Source: Planctomycetota bacterium
GTDB lineage: Bacteria > Planctomycetota > Phycisphaerae > Phycisphaerales > SM1A02
Direction of reading: 5' to 3'
Length of the DNA stretch: 64,000 nucleotides
Assembly (NCBI GenBank): GCA_022568135.1
Contig: JADFFQ010000006.1
Span: forward strand, 1 to 64,000
Made by a program: the position numbers and the translations under genes. Positions 41,488-49,436 of the stretch are shown here, piece after piece (positions within the stretch are counted from its first letter, which is position 1; each line of letters starts with the position of its first letter). Under the pieces are notes generated by a model, which saw nothing but the letters and a program-made list of their open reading frames with translations, was not told the DNA's origin and made no database searches.

Positions 41488-43296
41488 ATGCACCAAGCAA
41501 GTTTGATCATGGCGGTCGTGTTCACGACGGGCGGTGCGGCGGCCTTTGCCGGCCAATTGCCGGGCACCTTGAACTACCAGAACGTAAGCGGCGCCCGCAT
41601 CAACCAGACGGTGCCGGAAGGGGGCACGAGCGAGAAGGAGGTCGAGTACGGCGATTTCGACAACGACGGCGATCTTGACGTGGTGATCGCCGTCGCCCAC
41701 AGCGACTTCGGCCAGCGTAAGAACAAGATGTACCGCAACGATGACGGCGTGTTCAACGAGATCAGCGCCACCGTGCCGCTCTTTACTACCGGCATGGGCG
41801 ACGTCGCTCGCAACGCGTTCTTCCGCGACTACGACCTCGACGGTTGGCTGGACCTCATCATCGTCTGCGACAACAACACCGGCGGTGATCCCGGCCGAAC
41901 GAAATACTGGCGCAACGTTCATGCCGGCGGGGTCCACACCGGCTGGGTGGAAGAAGGCAATGCCCGCCTCGGCCCCAGCACCGGCGGCGCGGCCTGTGGC
42001 GCGGTGTCAATCAACCCGGATATGGACGGCGACTTCGACCTCTATGTCGGCAACTATCCCGGTCCGTCACAGGACACGATGTATTTCAACCGAAACGACC
42101 TCCCCGGCTACTTCACGAACATGACGGGCAGCCACGTGCCGATCGACAGCGATTACACGGTGGATGTTGCTTCCGCCGACATGAACGGCGACGGGAAGCT
42201 GGACCTGCTGATCAGCAACTGGGGTCCGAACTATATCTATTACAACGACAACAATGGTGCCGGCGGTGGCGTAGGCGACTTCAAATATGCCGGTAGCGCG
42301 CAATATATCGGCAACGCGAGCCTCAATGAGAACGCGATGGAGCCGGGCGACTTCGACGGCGATGGCGACCAGGACATCTATTGGACCAACTTGATCGGAG
42401 GTGCCGACCGCATTCTCCGTAACAACGGCAACGATGCCGCCAACAAGGCCACCTTTACGGGCCTCGCTATCCTGCCGCCGTCAACGGCCAGCATCGTTTC
42501 GCGCAAGGCCACCGTGGCCGACCTGAACAATGACGGGCGCGTCGACGTCTTCGTGATGAAGGAGCAAGGCGGGAGCAGCCGGCCGACCATCCTTCGCAAT
42601 ACCTCCGTCAACAACATCATCTCCTTCGTCGATTGGACACCCGCGCCCGCATTCCCCAGCGGCGCCATTCATATGGGTTGGCACGCTGCGGTCTTCGACA
42701 CCGACGGCGACCGCGATCTGGACATCTTCCTCGGCGGCTGGACCAACGATCACCTGTTTGAGAACGTCCCCGCTAACGAAGTTGATGAGGATGACCTGGC
42801 CGGGGGAGCCCTGCCCGGGGTGTACAACAATGATCCCGTCGCAGTGCTCGGACATGCCTCGGAGGGCGACGTCGATCTCTACACCGCCAGCGGTATTGGG
42901 GCCAACGCGCTGATCTCCCTGGTGCTCAACGGGCCGGATGACTACTTGCTGGAGCTGCTCAACAGCGACGGAAAAATCCTGGCGAGCTCCAATCGAGGTG
43001 GGTTGGGCATTGAGGAGGCGCTTCAACAGAGCGTCAGCCCCGGCCTCTACAGGGTCCAAGTAACCGTGATCCAAGGCGGTTCTTCGATCTACGACCTTGA
43101 CAACGATGGAACGGTCGGCATCCTCGACCTGCTTGCATTGCTCGCCGCCTGGGGCCCCATCCCGACACCCGACCCGCCCGATTTCGACGGCGACGGCATT
43201 GTCGGGATCTTTGATCTGCTCCTGTTGCTTGCCCATTGGGGTGACGCCGGCGGCCCCAACGATTACATCCTCGAAGTCCTCTCACGCAGCGGTTGA
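41488..43296 (+). CDS. Secreted FG-GAP/VCBS repeat protein with dockerin-like motifs
   Basis: The 602-aa product has a signal peptide (residues about 1-21, ending AFA) and repeated calcium loops (YGDFDNDGDLDVVIA, FRDYDLDGWLDLIIV, SADMNGDGKLDLLIS, PGDFDGDGDQDIYWT and others). Near residues 530-590 it has two dockerin-like repeats: DLDNDGTVGILDLLALLAAWG and DFDGDGIVGIFDLLLLLAHWG, followed by a short 15-residue tail. GGAGG lies 5 bases before the ATG at 41488, better than the in-frame ATG at 41470. It is related in design to 33599-34483 but not in repeat sequence. Confidence 0.9.
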   Translation: MHQASLIMAVVFTTGGAAAFAGQLPGTLNYQNVSGARINQTVPEGGTSEKEVEYGDFDNDGDLDVVIAVAHSDFGQRKNKMYRNDDGVFNEISATVPLFTTGMGDVARNAFFRDYDLDGWLDLIIVCDNNTGGDPGRTKYWRNVHAGGVHTGWVEEGNARLGPSTGGAACGAVSINPDMDGDFDLYVGNYPGPSQDTMYFNRNDLPGYFTNMTGSHVPIDSDYTVDVASADMNGDGKLDLLISNWGPNYIYYNDNNGAGGGVGDFKYAGSAQYIGNASLNENAMEPGDFDGDGDQDIYWTNLIGGADRILRNNGNDAANKATFTGLAILPPSTASIVSRKATVADLNNDGRVDVFVMKEQGGSSRPTILRNTSVNNIISFVDWTPAPAFPSGAIHMGWHAAVFDTDGDRDLDIFLGGWTNDHLFENVPANEVDEDDLAGGALPGVYNNDPVAVLGHASEGDVDLYTASGIGANALISLVLNGPDDYLLELLNSDGKILASSNRGGLGIEEALQQSVSPGLYRVQVTVIQGGSSIYDLDNDGTVGILDLLALLAAWGPIPTPDPPDFDGDGIVGIFDLLLLLAHWGDAGGPNDYILEVLSRSG

Positions 43297-43377
43297 ACCA
43301 CCTCAGAGACGATTCGAGCGTAGGCCTCATGATCCCGCGGCGCACTCCACCCGGCCGTGCGCCCACCGGAACGCGAT

Positions 43378-43452
43378 GGGTGGCTGTGGCTAAGTCTTCG
43401 ATGCCACAGCGTCAAAGGACTGGGGCACGCTTCGCTTAGCCCCAGCCACCCG
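43378..43452. repeat. Long REP-like inverted repeat
   Basis: GGGTGGCTGTGGCTAAG (43378-43394) and CTTAGCCCCAGCCACCC (43435-43451) are nearly perfect inverted arms about 40 bases apart. The outward-facing GGTGGCTG...CAGCCACC resembles a widespread planctomycete palindrome. It directly precedes cassette leader 2. Confidence 0.65.
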
Positions 43453-43469
43453 CCGCTTGCTTCTAACCG

Positions 43470-43683
43470 GAATCGACGGTGACAGGCCGAGTCCTGTCCC
43501 AAGACGGCGGCCTGGAGGCCCTGTCGGGCCGCTTGGCAGCGGTGGGGACAGATTGACACCGCAGACCCCTCGTCGTTAGATAAACGGCTTAGCGCGCCTC
43601 TGGCAGACGATCCAGAGGCGTCTTATGCGGACAAGAAACCAAAGTTTCGCATGTTATACGGATCAAGCTAATTATTGTTGGCC
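43470..43683 (+). promoter_or_regulatory. Cassette leader 2: conserved promoter and attI-like end
   Basis: Homologous over its full length to the minus-strand leader at 23169-23384. It carries TTGACA (43553-43558), a 17-base spacer and TTAGAT (43576-43581), with CGCGCCTCTGG and GGATCAAGCT-ATTATT conserved. It ends GTTGGCC (43677-43683), one base off the GTTRRRY core. The NYN gene starts 16 bases later with its own AGGAG. No integrase is present. The attI/Pc interpretation is inference. Confidence 0.65.
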
Positions 43684-43698
43684 CGCAAGAGGAGCCAA

Positions 43699-44388
43699 AT
43701 GAAACCACAAGGTTCAATCTGCAGAATCGGAGTCTTCTACGATGGTTCCTTCTTTGCCTACGCGCAGGCATACTTCTACCACGACAGGAAGCTCGGTTGG
43801 CTTAGCTTCAGACCTCTCCACACGTTTTTCGAGACGTTCATTAGCAAAAAGGACCAGAGCTTTTCCAGCTACAAGGTCGTCTACGCTTCTTGGCACCAAG
43901 GTATGTTTCCTGGAAGGAACGCCACGGATGAGCAACTTCGCTTCGACCGTCGGCTTTACCACGATCTCATGCACGCTGGCGTCGATCCCAAGTACTTGCC
44001 CACGTCACAACAACGCCGGGAGAAGGGGACGGATGTTGCCCTCGCGGTGGATGCACTTCAAGTCGGATTGGACGGCAAGATTGACATCGCGGTGCTTGTA
44101 ACAGGCGATGGCGACTTTGTCCCTCTTGTCAGGGCTTTGAATAAGCACGGTATTCGAGTGGTTGCAGCCTACTTCGATTTCCAGGATGCACGAGGGAAGA
44201 AGAGCTTCATTAACGAACGGTTGCTCAAGTGCTGCAACTATGAGGTGGACATTGGAAAGTTGGACGGCGATCGTGAGTTCGCGGCTACCTTCAAGAGTCT
44301 CTTCCGTACACCAAGTGATTTTCGGGACTCCGGAGAAGGCCAACCACCGCTTCCAGCCGACGCCGAGGACGGCGCGGCTGAAGCATAG
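43699..44388 (+). CDS. NYN-domain (LabA/DUF88-type, PIN-like) ribonuclease, cassette-borne
   Basis: The 229-aa protein has the acidic NYN residues: IGVFYDGSFF near residues 9-18, KGTDVALAVDAL near 115-126 and LVTGDGDFVPLVRAL near 134-148. NYN proteins are PIN-like metal-dependent nucleases, several linked to RNA processing, retroelements or defence. The C-terminal 30 residues are an acidic tail. ATG at 43699 has AGGAG 6 bases upstream. It is the first gene after the leader, so it should be the most strongly transcribed cassette gene. Target unknown. Confidence 0.88.
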   Translation: MKPQGSICRIGVFYDGSFFAYAQAYFYHDRKLGWLSFRPLHTFFETFISKKDQSFSSYKVVYASWHQGMFPGRNATDEQLRFDRRLYHDLMHAGVDPKYLPTSQQRREKGTDVALAVDALQVGLDGKIDIAVLVTGDGDFVPLVRALNKHGIRVVAAYFDFQDARGKKSFINERLLKCCNYEVDIGKLDGDREFAATFKSLFRTPSDFRDSGEGQPPLPADAEDGAAEA

Positions 44389-44419
44389 CATTCGCCTGAG
44401 AATAGACTATGTATGAAGG

Positions 44420-44480
44420 ACTTAACAACTCGGGACAGGTACCAACATCCCGTGGTGTTTCAAATCGGTGGCTGTCCCGT
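44420..44480 (+). other. Weak attC-like hairpin between the two cassette genes
   Basis: ACTTAAC (44420-44426) fits R'' (RYYYAAC), and CGGGACAG (44431-44438) pairs perfectly with CTGTCCCG (44472-44479). However, no R' (expected near GTTAAGT) follows. It may be a degenerate attC or only a hairpin, so the two genes could also form one cassette. Confidence 0.35.
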
Positions 44481-44499
44481 GATATCCCAGGAATATGAA

Positions 44500-45342
44500 A
44501 TGAAGCACATCCTCAGCATCATACTGCTATTCTTCCTCACTGGATCAGTCTACGCAGACACCTTTTATGTGGGCGGGAAACAACTTGACATTCCTTCCCC
44601 ACAGGGTTACTCGCGCGTCACACAACAAATGGATGCCGTCTACCGGGTGAGCCTGCAGATGGCAGATCCTCGAAACGATCTATTGGCATGTTACATCCCA
44701 GACTCGGACGTTCCGGCTGCAATGTCAGGCGCACTTTGGTCCTTTGAGCGCTACTATCTTCTTAAGGTCAATAAACGGGTCAAAGATGTGGTGGTGGGAT
44801 CCAAAGACTTCGCCGAACTCAAGACCATTACCAAACGCCAGAATAAGGAGGTCTTCAAGGCTCTAGAATCACAGATACCTGACCTTATGGAGAATATGAG
44901 CAAAGGTCTTAGCACAGAGTTTGATGTTAATGTCGCGCTCCAAATGTCTCAGATTATACCACTTGATCCGCATTATGAAACAGAGAATTCTTTAGCCTTT
45001 TCAATGTATATGCATTTAGACATTTCTGTAGAGGGAGCAAAGGAAGATTTTATTCTTTCTGCAACTAGCACTTTCGTAAACGTGGCAGGAAAGATTCTGT
45101 TCCTCTACTGCTATGCGCCGCAGAAAGATTTAGAGTGGACTCGAGACGCTTCAAAGGCTTGGGCGGGTATGGTTATGGCTAGCAATGTGCGACCGCCATC
45201 CCGCACATCTGATAGTCGTGGTATGGATTGGAGCAAAGTGTTTGCGAAGGGAATCGTTGGCGCAATTATTGGAGTAATAATGGCTGTGATTGTTGTCATT
45301 GTTGGAGTTTTCTCGAAGTTCAACAAGAAGAAAGAAGTCTAA
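44500..45342 (+). CDS. Cassette-borne protein with signal peptide and C-terminal TM helix
   Basis: The 280-aa product starts with a signal peptide (MKHILSIILLFFLTGSVYA) and has a soluble domain of about 210 residues without motifs I know. A C-terminal TM helix (GIVGAIIGVIMAVIVVIVGVF) and a basic tail (KFNKKKEV) follow. The N-terminal FYVGGKQLDIPSPQGYSRV recalls small bacterial exported proteins of unknown function. Base composition is AT-richer than all neighbours, suggesting transfer. The stop TAA lies inside the R'' box of the attC-like site, as expected for a cassette gene. Confidence 0.85.
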   Translation: MKHILSIILLFFLTGSVYADTFYVGGKQLDIPSPQGYSRVTQQMDAVYRVSLQMADPRNDLLACYIPDSDVPAAMSGALWSFERYYLLKVNKRVKDVVVGSKDFAELKTITKRQNKEVFKALESQIPDLMENMSKGLSTEFDVNVALQMSQIIPLDPHYETENSLAFSMYMHLDISVEGAKEDFILSATSTFVNVAGKILFLYCYAPQKDLEWTRDASKAWAGMVMASNVRPPSRTSDSRGMDWSKVFAKGIVGAIIGVIMAVIVVIVGVFSKFNKKKEV

Positions 45343-45435
45343 CAAGGCGCTGCAATCGGACTACCAAGGGCGGCGCGGCCTCCTCTATGCTACAGCCTTA
45401 CCACTTTTGACAGCCGGTGAGTTTGGACGTTACGC
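45337..45435 (+). other. attC-like recombination site closing cassette locus 2
   Basis: GTCTAAC (45337-45343) matches R'' exactly. It continues AAGGCGCTGCAATCGGAC, a very typical L'' arrangement, and ends AGCCGGTGAGTTTGGAC-GTTACGC, with L' and a core GTT (45429-45431). L'' and L' pair with bulges including an extra A (CGG-A-CT). R' is one base off GTTRRRY. The preceding gene's stop is embedded in R''. Length, 99 bases, is within the attC range. Confidence 0.7.
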
Positions 45436-45694
45436 AGAGCCTTCCTGCCGTCCGTAGGTCTCGCTCACCGAGCTGTTCAGGTCGAGGATGAACTTCTTCA
45501 TCGGGTGGCGTTGGCGGATTCGATCCACCCATTGGCCGGGCATCGCCATCAAGGCGGCGAGGTTATCCGCTTCACCCATTGGGTTCCTCGCCTATTCGAT
45601 GCTTCGAGGTGCAGAGTCGCCGTAATCTACTCAGGTGTACGCCATGAAAGGTTGTTCAAGAACGCCGATCCGCCACAGGCGGATGGGAAATCGG
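45433..45694 (-). pseudogene. IS1380-family transposase remnant C, abutting the attC-like site
   Basis: On the minus strand the translation includes MAMPGQWVDRIRQRHPMKKF and ILDLNSSVSETYGRQEGS, matching the first catalytic-Asp region of IS1380 transposases. The match stops at the GTT core of the attC-like site. It also includes the CGGATTTCCCATCCGCC...GTTCTTGAAC block of remnant A and about 90 bases missing there, so it is the most complete remnant. No functional transposase remains. Confidence 0.75.
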
Positions 45695-45696
45695 CG

Positions 45697-46497
45697 CTAG
45701 GGGGAGGCGACCCATCGGCCGTGACGAAAGTAGGGTTTCGAGGCGTCCACGCCAAGCATGTCCGCGAGACGATCCGGGTCAGCCTCGATGAGCGGTTGTC
45801 CGTTGGTGAGCAGCAGATCGCTCGACCACGAGCGGTGAGGTCCGGCGAGCAGCGCCGCTTCGAAGCGAAGCATGGTCATCAGATCATTGGGCGAGAGCGT
45901 GGGCTTGCGCGGGGGGCGATACAACCGGCAGTCTTCAAGGAAACCCCTGACACCGCCTCGCAGCACGTGCCCGTGCGCTTCGAGCAGTTCCATGGCGCCT
46001 GGCCTTGCGAGCGCGGCAAGGGCGCGCGCACCCTGTCCCTTTCGATAGTGGCTCAGCGCTTCGGCGACGGCCAGGACGGCGACAGGGTCAAGATCGCCGG
46101 CGGGGTTGGTTTGATGGGCACTGCCCACCCCGCCGCGGTGGTCAAGCAAACCGGCCAAAGCCAGCAATCGGCGGTTGGCCTGGCGGTGGTCCTCCAGGTC
46201 CGCAAGAGCCAGGCAGGAGCTGCGACCGAGCCGGGGCTGATCGAGCACCCCGGCGAGAGCGTACAGGCGGTTGGCCAGATCATGGCGCGGCTGATCGCCC
46301 GCGGCGTCGGCGACCTCCTCCGCCAGCTCGAAATACGCCAGTGCATCGCCCGGGTTCAGTGCTTCAAGCCGATCAAGCCACTCGCCGGAGCCGGCTGAAT
46401 CATCTGTGGAATCTCGGCTGCCCAAGGTTGTGGACCACGCGATTACACTCAGGGCGGTGACCAGCACGAGGAGCATTGCGGGGCGGGACGCGGTCAT
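45697..46497 (-). CDS. Hypothetical exported/anchored protein, last gene of the ExbBD/vWA operon
   Basis: The 266-aa product has an N-terminal hydrophobic segment (residues 5-25) and an all-helical soluble part rich in Ala, Leu and Arg, similar in style to TPR-like proteins (EWLDRLEALNPGDALAYFELA). There are no catalytic motifs. Its start overlaps the previous gene's stop by 4 bases. Probably extracytoplasmic and part of the Exb/vWA complex by operon membership only. Confidence 0.7.
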   Translation of the reverse strand: MTASRPAMLLVLVTALSVIAWSTTLGSRDSTDDSAGSGEWLDRLEALNPGDALAYFELAEEVADAAGDQPRHDLANRLYALAGVLDQPRLGRSSCLALADLEDHRQANRRLLALAGLLDHRGGVGSAHQTNPAGDLDPVAVLAVAEALSHYRKGQGARALAALARPGAMELLEAHGHVLRGGVRGFLEDCRLYRPPRKPTLSPNDLMTMLRFEAALLAGPHRSWSSDLLLTNGQPLIEADPDRLADMLGVDASKPYFRHGRWVASP

Positions 46498-49436
46498 TGG
46501 TTCGCCTCTGGGGGGGTATTCACGGCCAGTTGCGCCTGCCAGAGTCGGGCGATGGCTCGCTCCACGTCAACTGCCTGCTCCAGCACATGGGTCATGCCTG
46601 CGCGGCGGCGGGCAGACTCGGCCAGGAGGTCCGCCAGCGGTTCACGGAGCCCGGGCTGCTCGGCCACTGCGAGATAGGTCATCAGTTCGAGCAGGCCGAC
46701 TTGCGTCGCCACGAATCGTTGCAACGATCCCTGGGTGAGTCGGAGCCGTACGGCGTGACGGCGCTGAAGTTCGTTCAGATCACCCGGCACGGGATCGGCG
46801 ACGCGCACCAACGCAGCGCGGTCTCGCCACGCCTTCAATAACCCTTGCGCGACGGCGTGCACAGTCCCGGCGGTATCCGAGGCGAACCCGCGCGGCCGCA
46901 TTGCCGCGTGCCGGTTCAGATAGGATTCGACCACGGCCGCCGTCCGCTCGTCGATCCGGCCGGGGCCCAATCGCTGCAAGCTCAGGGCGTGCTCGACCAG
47001 GCCCAGCCGGGCATCGATCGCCCACGATTCTGAGCGACCCCTGGGCAGCAACCGGCCAGTAAACCGGCCAATAGTCTCGGCGGTGCGCTGGGAGGCCGAT
47101 GCACCGGGAAACTGATCGAGCATCTGCAGGGCGACATTCGCCCCGGCAGTAAACCGATCGACGACCACTGACTGGGCCAGTTTCCGCACGTCCGCCCAAG
47201 AGCTGTGATAGACCGCGCGGACGAGTGCCTCGGCATCGTTGGGCCCGAGATCGACGCCTGCGGCATTGCGCAGAACGCGAAGGCGCTGCAATCTCTCCTC
47301 CGTATTGCGTCCAGCCTGCTCGAAGGCGGCGGCCCATTCGCCATCACGGCCGGTCGGCCCACCGGGACGGGTCGGGTTAACAGACGATGCGCCGGAGCCC
47401 GCGGACAATGCGCCACCCGGGCTCGCCACCTCGATCGCTTCGAGCCGGTCCAGGAGTTGACGGGCCGACGCCTCCTCACGGGCAACCATCCATGACGCGG
47501 CCTCGTTGAGCCGGCAGGCGATGACCAGTTGATCCATCAACCGCTCAGGTTCGCCGGCGAGCGGGCGGTGCAGCTGCGATTGAGACATCGTCAACCACCG
47601 TGCCGCCAGGACGGGATCGACGGGGAGCCCGGGGGCTTCGGCATTCGGCTCGGCCACCGCCCAAGCGGCGTGAGGCCACCGCTGACTGATGCGATCGGCG
47701 ATGCGCCGGCGAAACATCCAGTCGCCGTCCCTGGGAAGCACCAGATCGTCGCTGAACCACGAAGCCGCGCCTGATTCGGCGAGCAGACTGGTCAACACCC
47801 ACAGGTCCTGAGTGCTGATGCGCTGGTCGTCATCAAAGAATTCGCGCAGACGGTGCTTGACGATCCTGCTGGAATCAAAGTCCGACATCGAGAGCAGACG
47901 GCCGAGAACGTTGACCCCGGGACCCGGCCGGGACAGGTCGATGGAGCTGCGAAGGACGGCCTCGATTCCGAGCATCACCGCGGTGTTAAGACGATCGCCC
48001 CTGCCCAGCCGGGCCTGGACTGCAATCCAGCATTCCCAGAAGTCGTAGATCCGCTCGTCAGACTCCATCATGTCAATGAGCGTAGCCACCGTCCCGTCCA
48101 GCCATGCTCCGGCCGCAGAGTTGAAGCCGGCGGCTGCTTGCAGCGCTCGACGGTTCAGGGCGATGTCCAGATGCGTGCGAGCCCGGTCGATCACGGCCGG
48201 TGAGAGATTTGCGGTGGAGCTGATCCTGGCCAGAGTCCCGGCCATCCATGCGCCTCGCCAAAGGTCAATCGGGTCGGCGAGTCGCCCCGATGGAGGCATC
48301 AGTGCCATGAGCAATCGATCGGCAACGCTCGGTGAATCGGACGCTTCGTAGAGTGCTTCGACGATCGCCCGGTCGATCGCCGCGCGGGTGTCGTCGTCGA
48401 TCATCGCCCAGCCGACTGCGACCGTCCGCATGAAATCATCCCAGGCGCGATAGACCGCCTCGGACGGGTCGTCGGAAATCGCGATGCGCCGCGCAAGCGT
48501 TCCGATCTCTTGGGGCAACTGCGGACATTCATCAGCAGCACGAGCGGTTTCCGGCGACAGCGCGCGGCCGAGGAACGTCGGCGGCTGGGGAAATCTCGCC
48601 AGTCGATGCATCGGCGGCGCGACCGGGCGACCATCAGCCGCCTTGGTGGGCTCAGCCGGAGTACTGATCCAGGGCGACTTCAACGGGGCCGACACTGTGG
48701 TCTCTTGGGCAGGAGTGAAACGGTGCGACTGCCCCGGGAACAATAAGAAACGTACGGCGACCATAGCCACAACCAAGGTGAGTAACCCAAACAACAACGA
48801 GAGCTTGATCGTCGTCGAGGCGGTGTCTTGGCGTAATTGCGGCGTGAACCCGGTGAGCCGTAGCGACTCGGCCTCCCCCTGCCGCGGAGCGACCGTGGGC
48901 AGGGCGGCAACTCGAGCGGCGCCTGATGTGATCTCGGCTGTGCCCAGGCGCGGTCCACCAGACTTGGCGTACTCACTCAAGCCGGCGACGACTCGCATCA
49001 AGCCCTGTACGCTCACACCGTAGGCCCCCGCCAATGCGACCAGCTTGGACCGTGTGGTCGCGTTCCATCCTCCGCAACCCACCAGCACCGCCAAGACATG
49101 GCGGTCGAAATCGGTGAGCGTGTCGGCGGCGATCGAATGGATCTCGGCGGGCGCCGGGGCATGCGGGGTGGATCGGCTGGTTGGATTTACTGTGGCAAGT
49201 CTCCCCGCGCGCTCGATTGATGCCAGAATCGTGTCCGCGGCTTGGCGCAGGCGCCGGCGAACCTGATGGGCCTCGCGGCTTCGACCGCCGGGATGATGAT
49301 CGACTTGACGCAGGCGTACTTCAAGGGCGGCGGCCACCGAAGACGCGTCACACCTCTGCGCCGGCAGACCCAACAGCCTCAGTGGGTCCGACGAGCGTTC
49401 AACCCCGAGGAAGCGCTGAAACGGATCGACCCTCAC
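46494..49436 (-). CDS. Large membrane-anchored protein of the ExbBD/vWA operon (980 aa)
   Basis: The N-terminal 70 residues (MRVDPFQRFLGVERSSDPLR, then LLGL and a helical RRRLRQAADTI region) resemble a short planctomycete-specific N-terminal domain (DP..KWLGI...NHYRLLGL) found on kinases and other proteins. A TM helix (LSLLFGLLTLVVAMVAVRFLL) lies near 210-230, then a proline-rich linker and about 700 residues of helical repeats. No enzyme motifs were recognised. It overlaps both neighbours by 4 bases. A scaffold linking the cytoplasm to the periplasm is a reasonable guess. Confidence 0.75.
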   Translation of the reverse strand: MRVDPFQRFLGVERSSDPLRLLGLPAQRCDASSVAAALEVRLRQVDHHPGGRSREAHQVRRRLRQAADTILASIERAGRLATVNPTSRSTPHAPAPAEIHSIAADTLTDFDRHVLAVLVGCGGWNATTRSKLVALAGAYGVSVQGLMRVVAGLSEYAKSGGPRLGTAEITSGAARVAALPTVAPRQGEAESLRLTGFTPQLRQDTASTTIKLSLLFGLLTLVVAMVAVRFLLFPGQSHRFTPAQETTVSAPLKSPWISTPAEPTKAADGRPVAPPMHRLARFPQPPTFLGRALSPETARAADECPQLPQEIGTLARRIAISDDPSEAVYRAWDDFMRTVAVGWAMIDDDTRAAIDRAIVEALYEASDSPSVADRLLMALMPPSGRLADPIDLWRGAWMAGTLARISSTANLSPAVIDRARTHLDIALNRRALQAAAGFNSAAGAWLDGTVATLIDMMESDERIYDFWECWIAVQARLGRGDRLNTAVMLGIEAVLRSSIDLSRPGPGVNVLGRLLSMSDFDSSRIVKHRLREFFDDDQRISTQDLWVLTSLLAESGAASWFSDDLVLPRDGDWMFRRRIADRISQRWPHAAWAVAEPNAEAPGLPVDPVLAARWLTMSQSQLHRPLAGEPERLMDQLVIACRLNEAASWMVAREEASARQLLDRLEAIEVASPGGALSAGSGASSVNPTRPGGPTGRDGEWAAAFEQAGRNTEERLQRLRVLRNAAGVDLGPNDAEALVRAVYHSSWADVRKLAQSVVVDRFTAGANVALQMLDQFPGASASQRTAETIGRFTGRLLPRGRSESWAIDARLGLVEHALSLQRLGPGRIDERTAAVVESYLNRHAAMRPRGFASDTAGTVHAVAQGLLKAWRDRAALVRVADPVPGDLNELQRRHAVRLRLTQGSLQRFVATQVGLLELMTYLAVAEQPGLREPLADLLAESARRRAGMTHVLEQAVDVERAIARLWQAQLAVNTPPEANQ

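Noticed and set aside
45505-46398. 297-codon plus-strand frame opposite the last operon gene
   Set aside because: It runs through the IS1380 remnant and antisense to the 266-aa gene, without a credible protein pattern.
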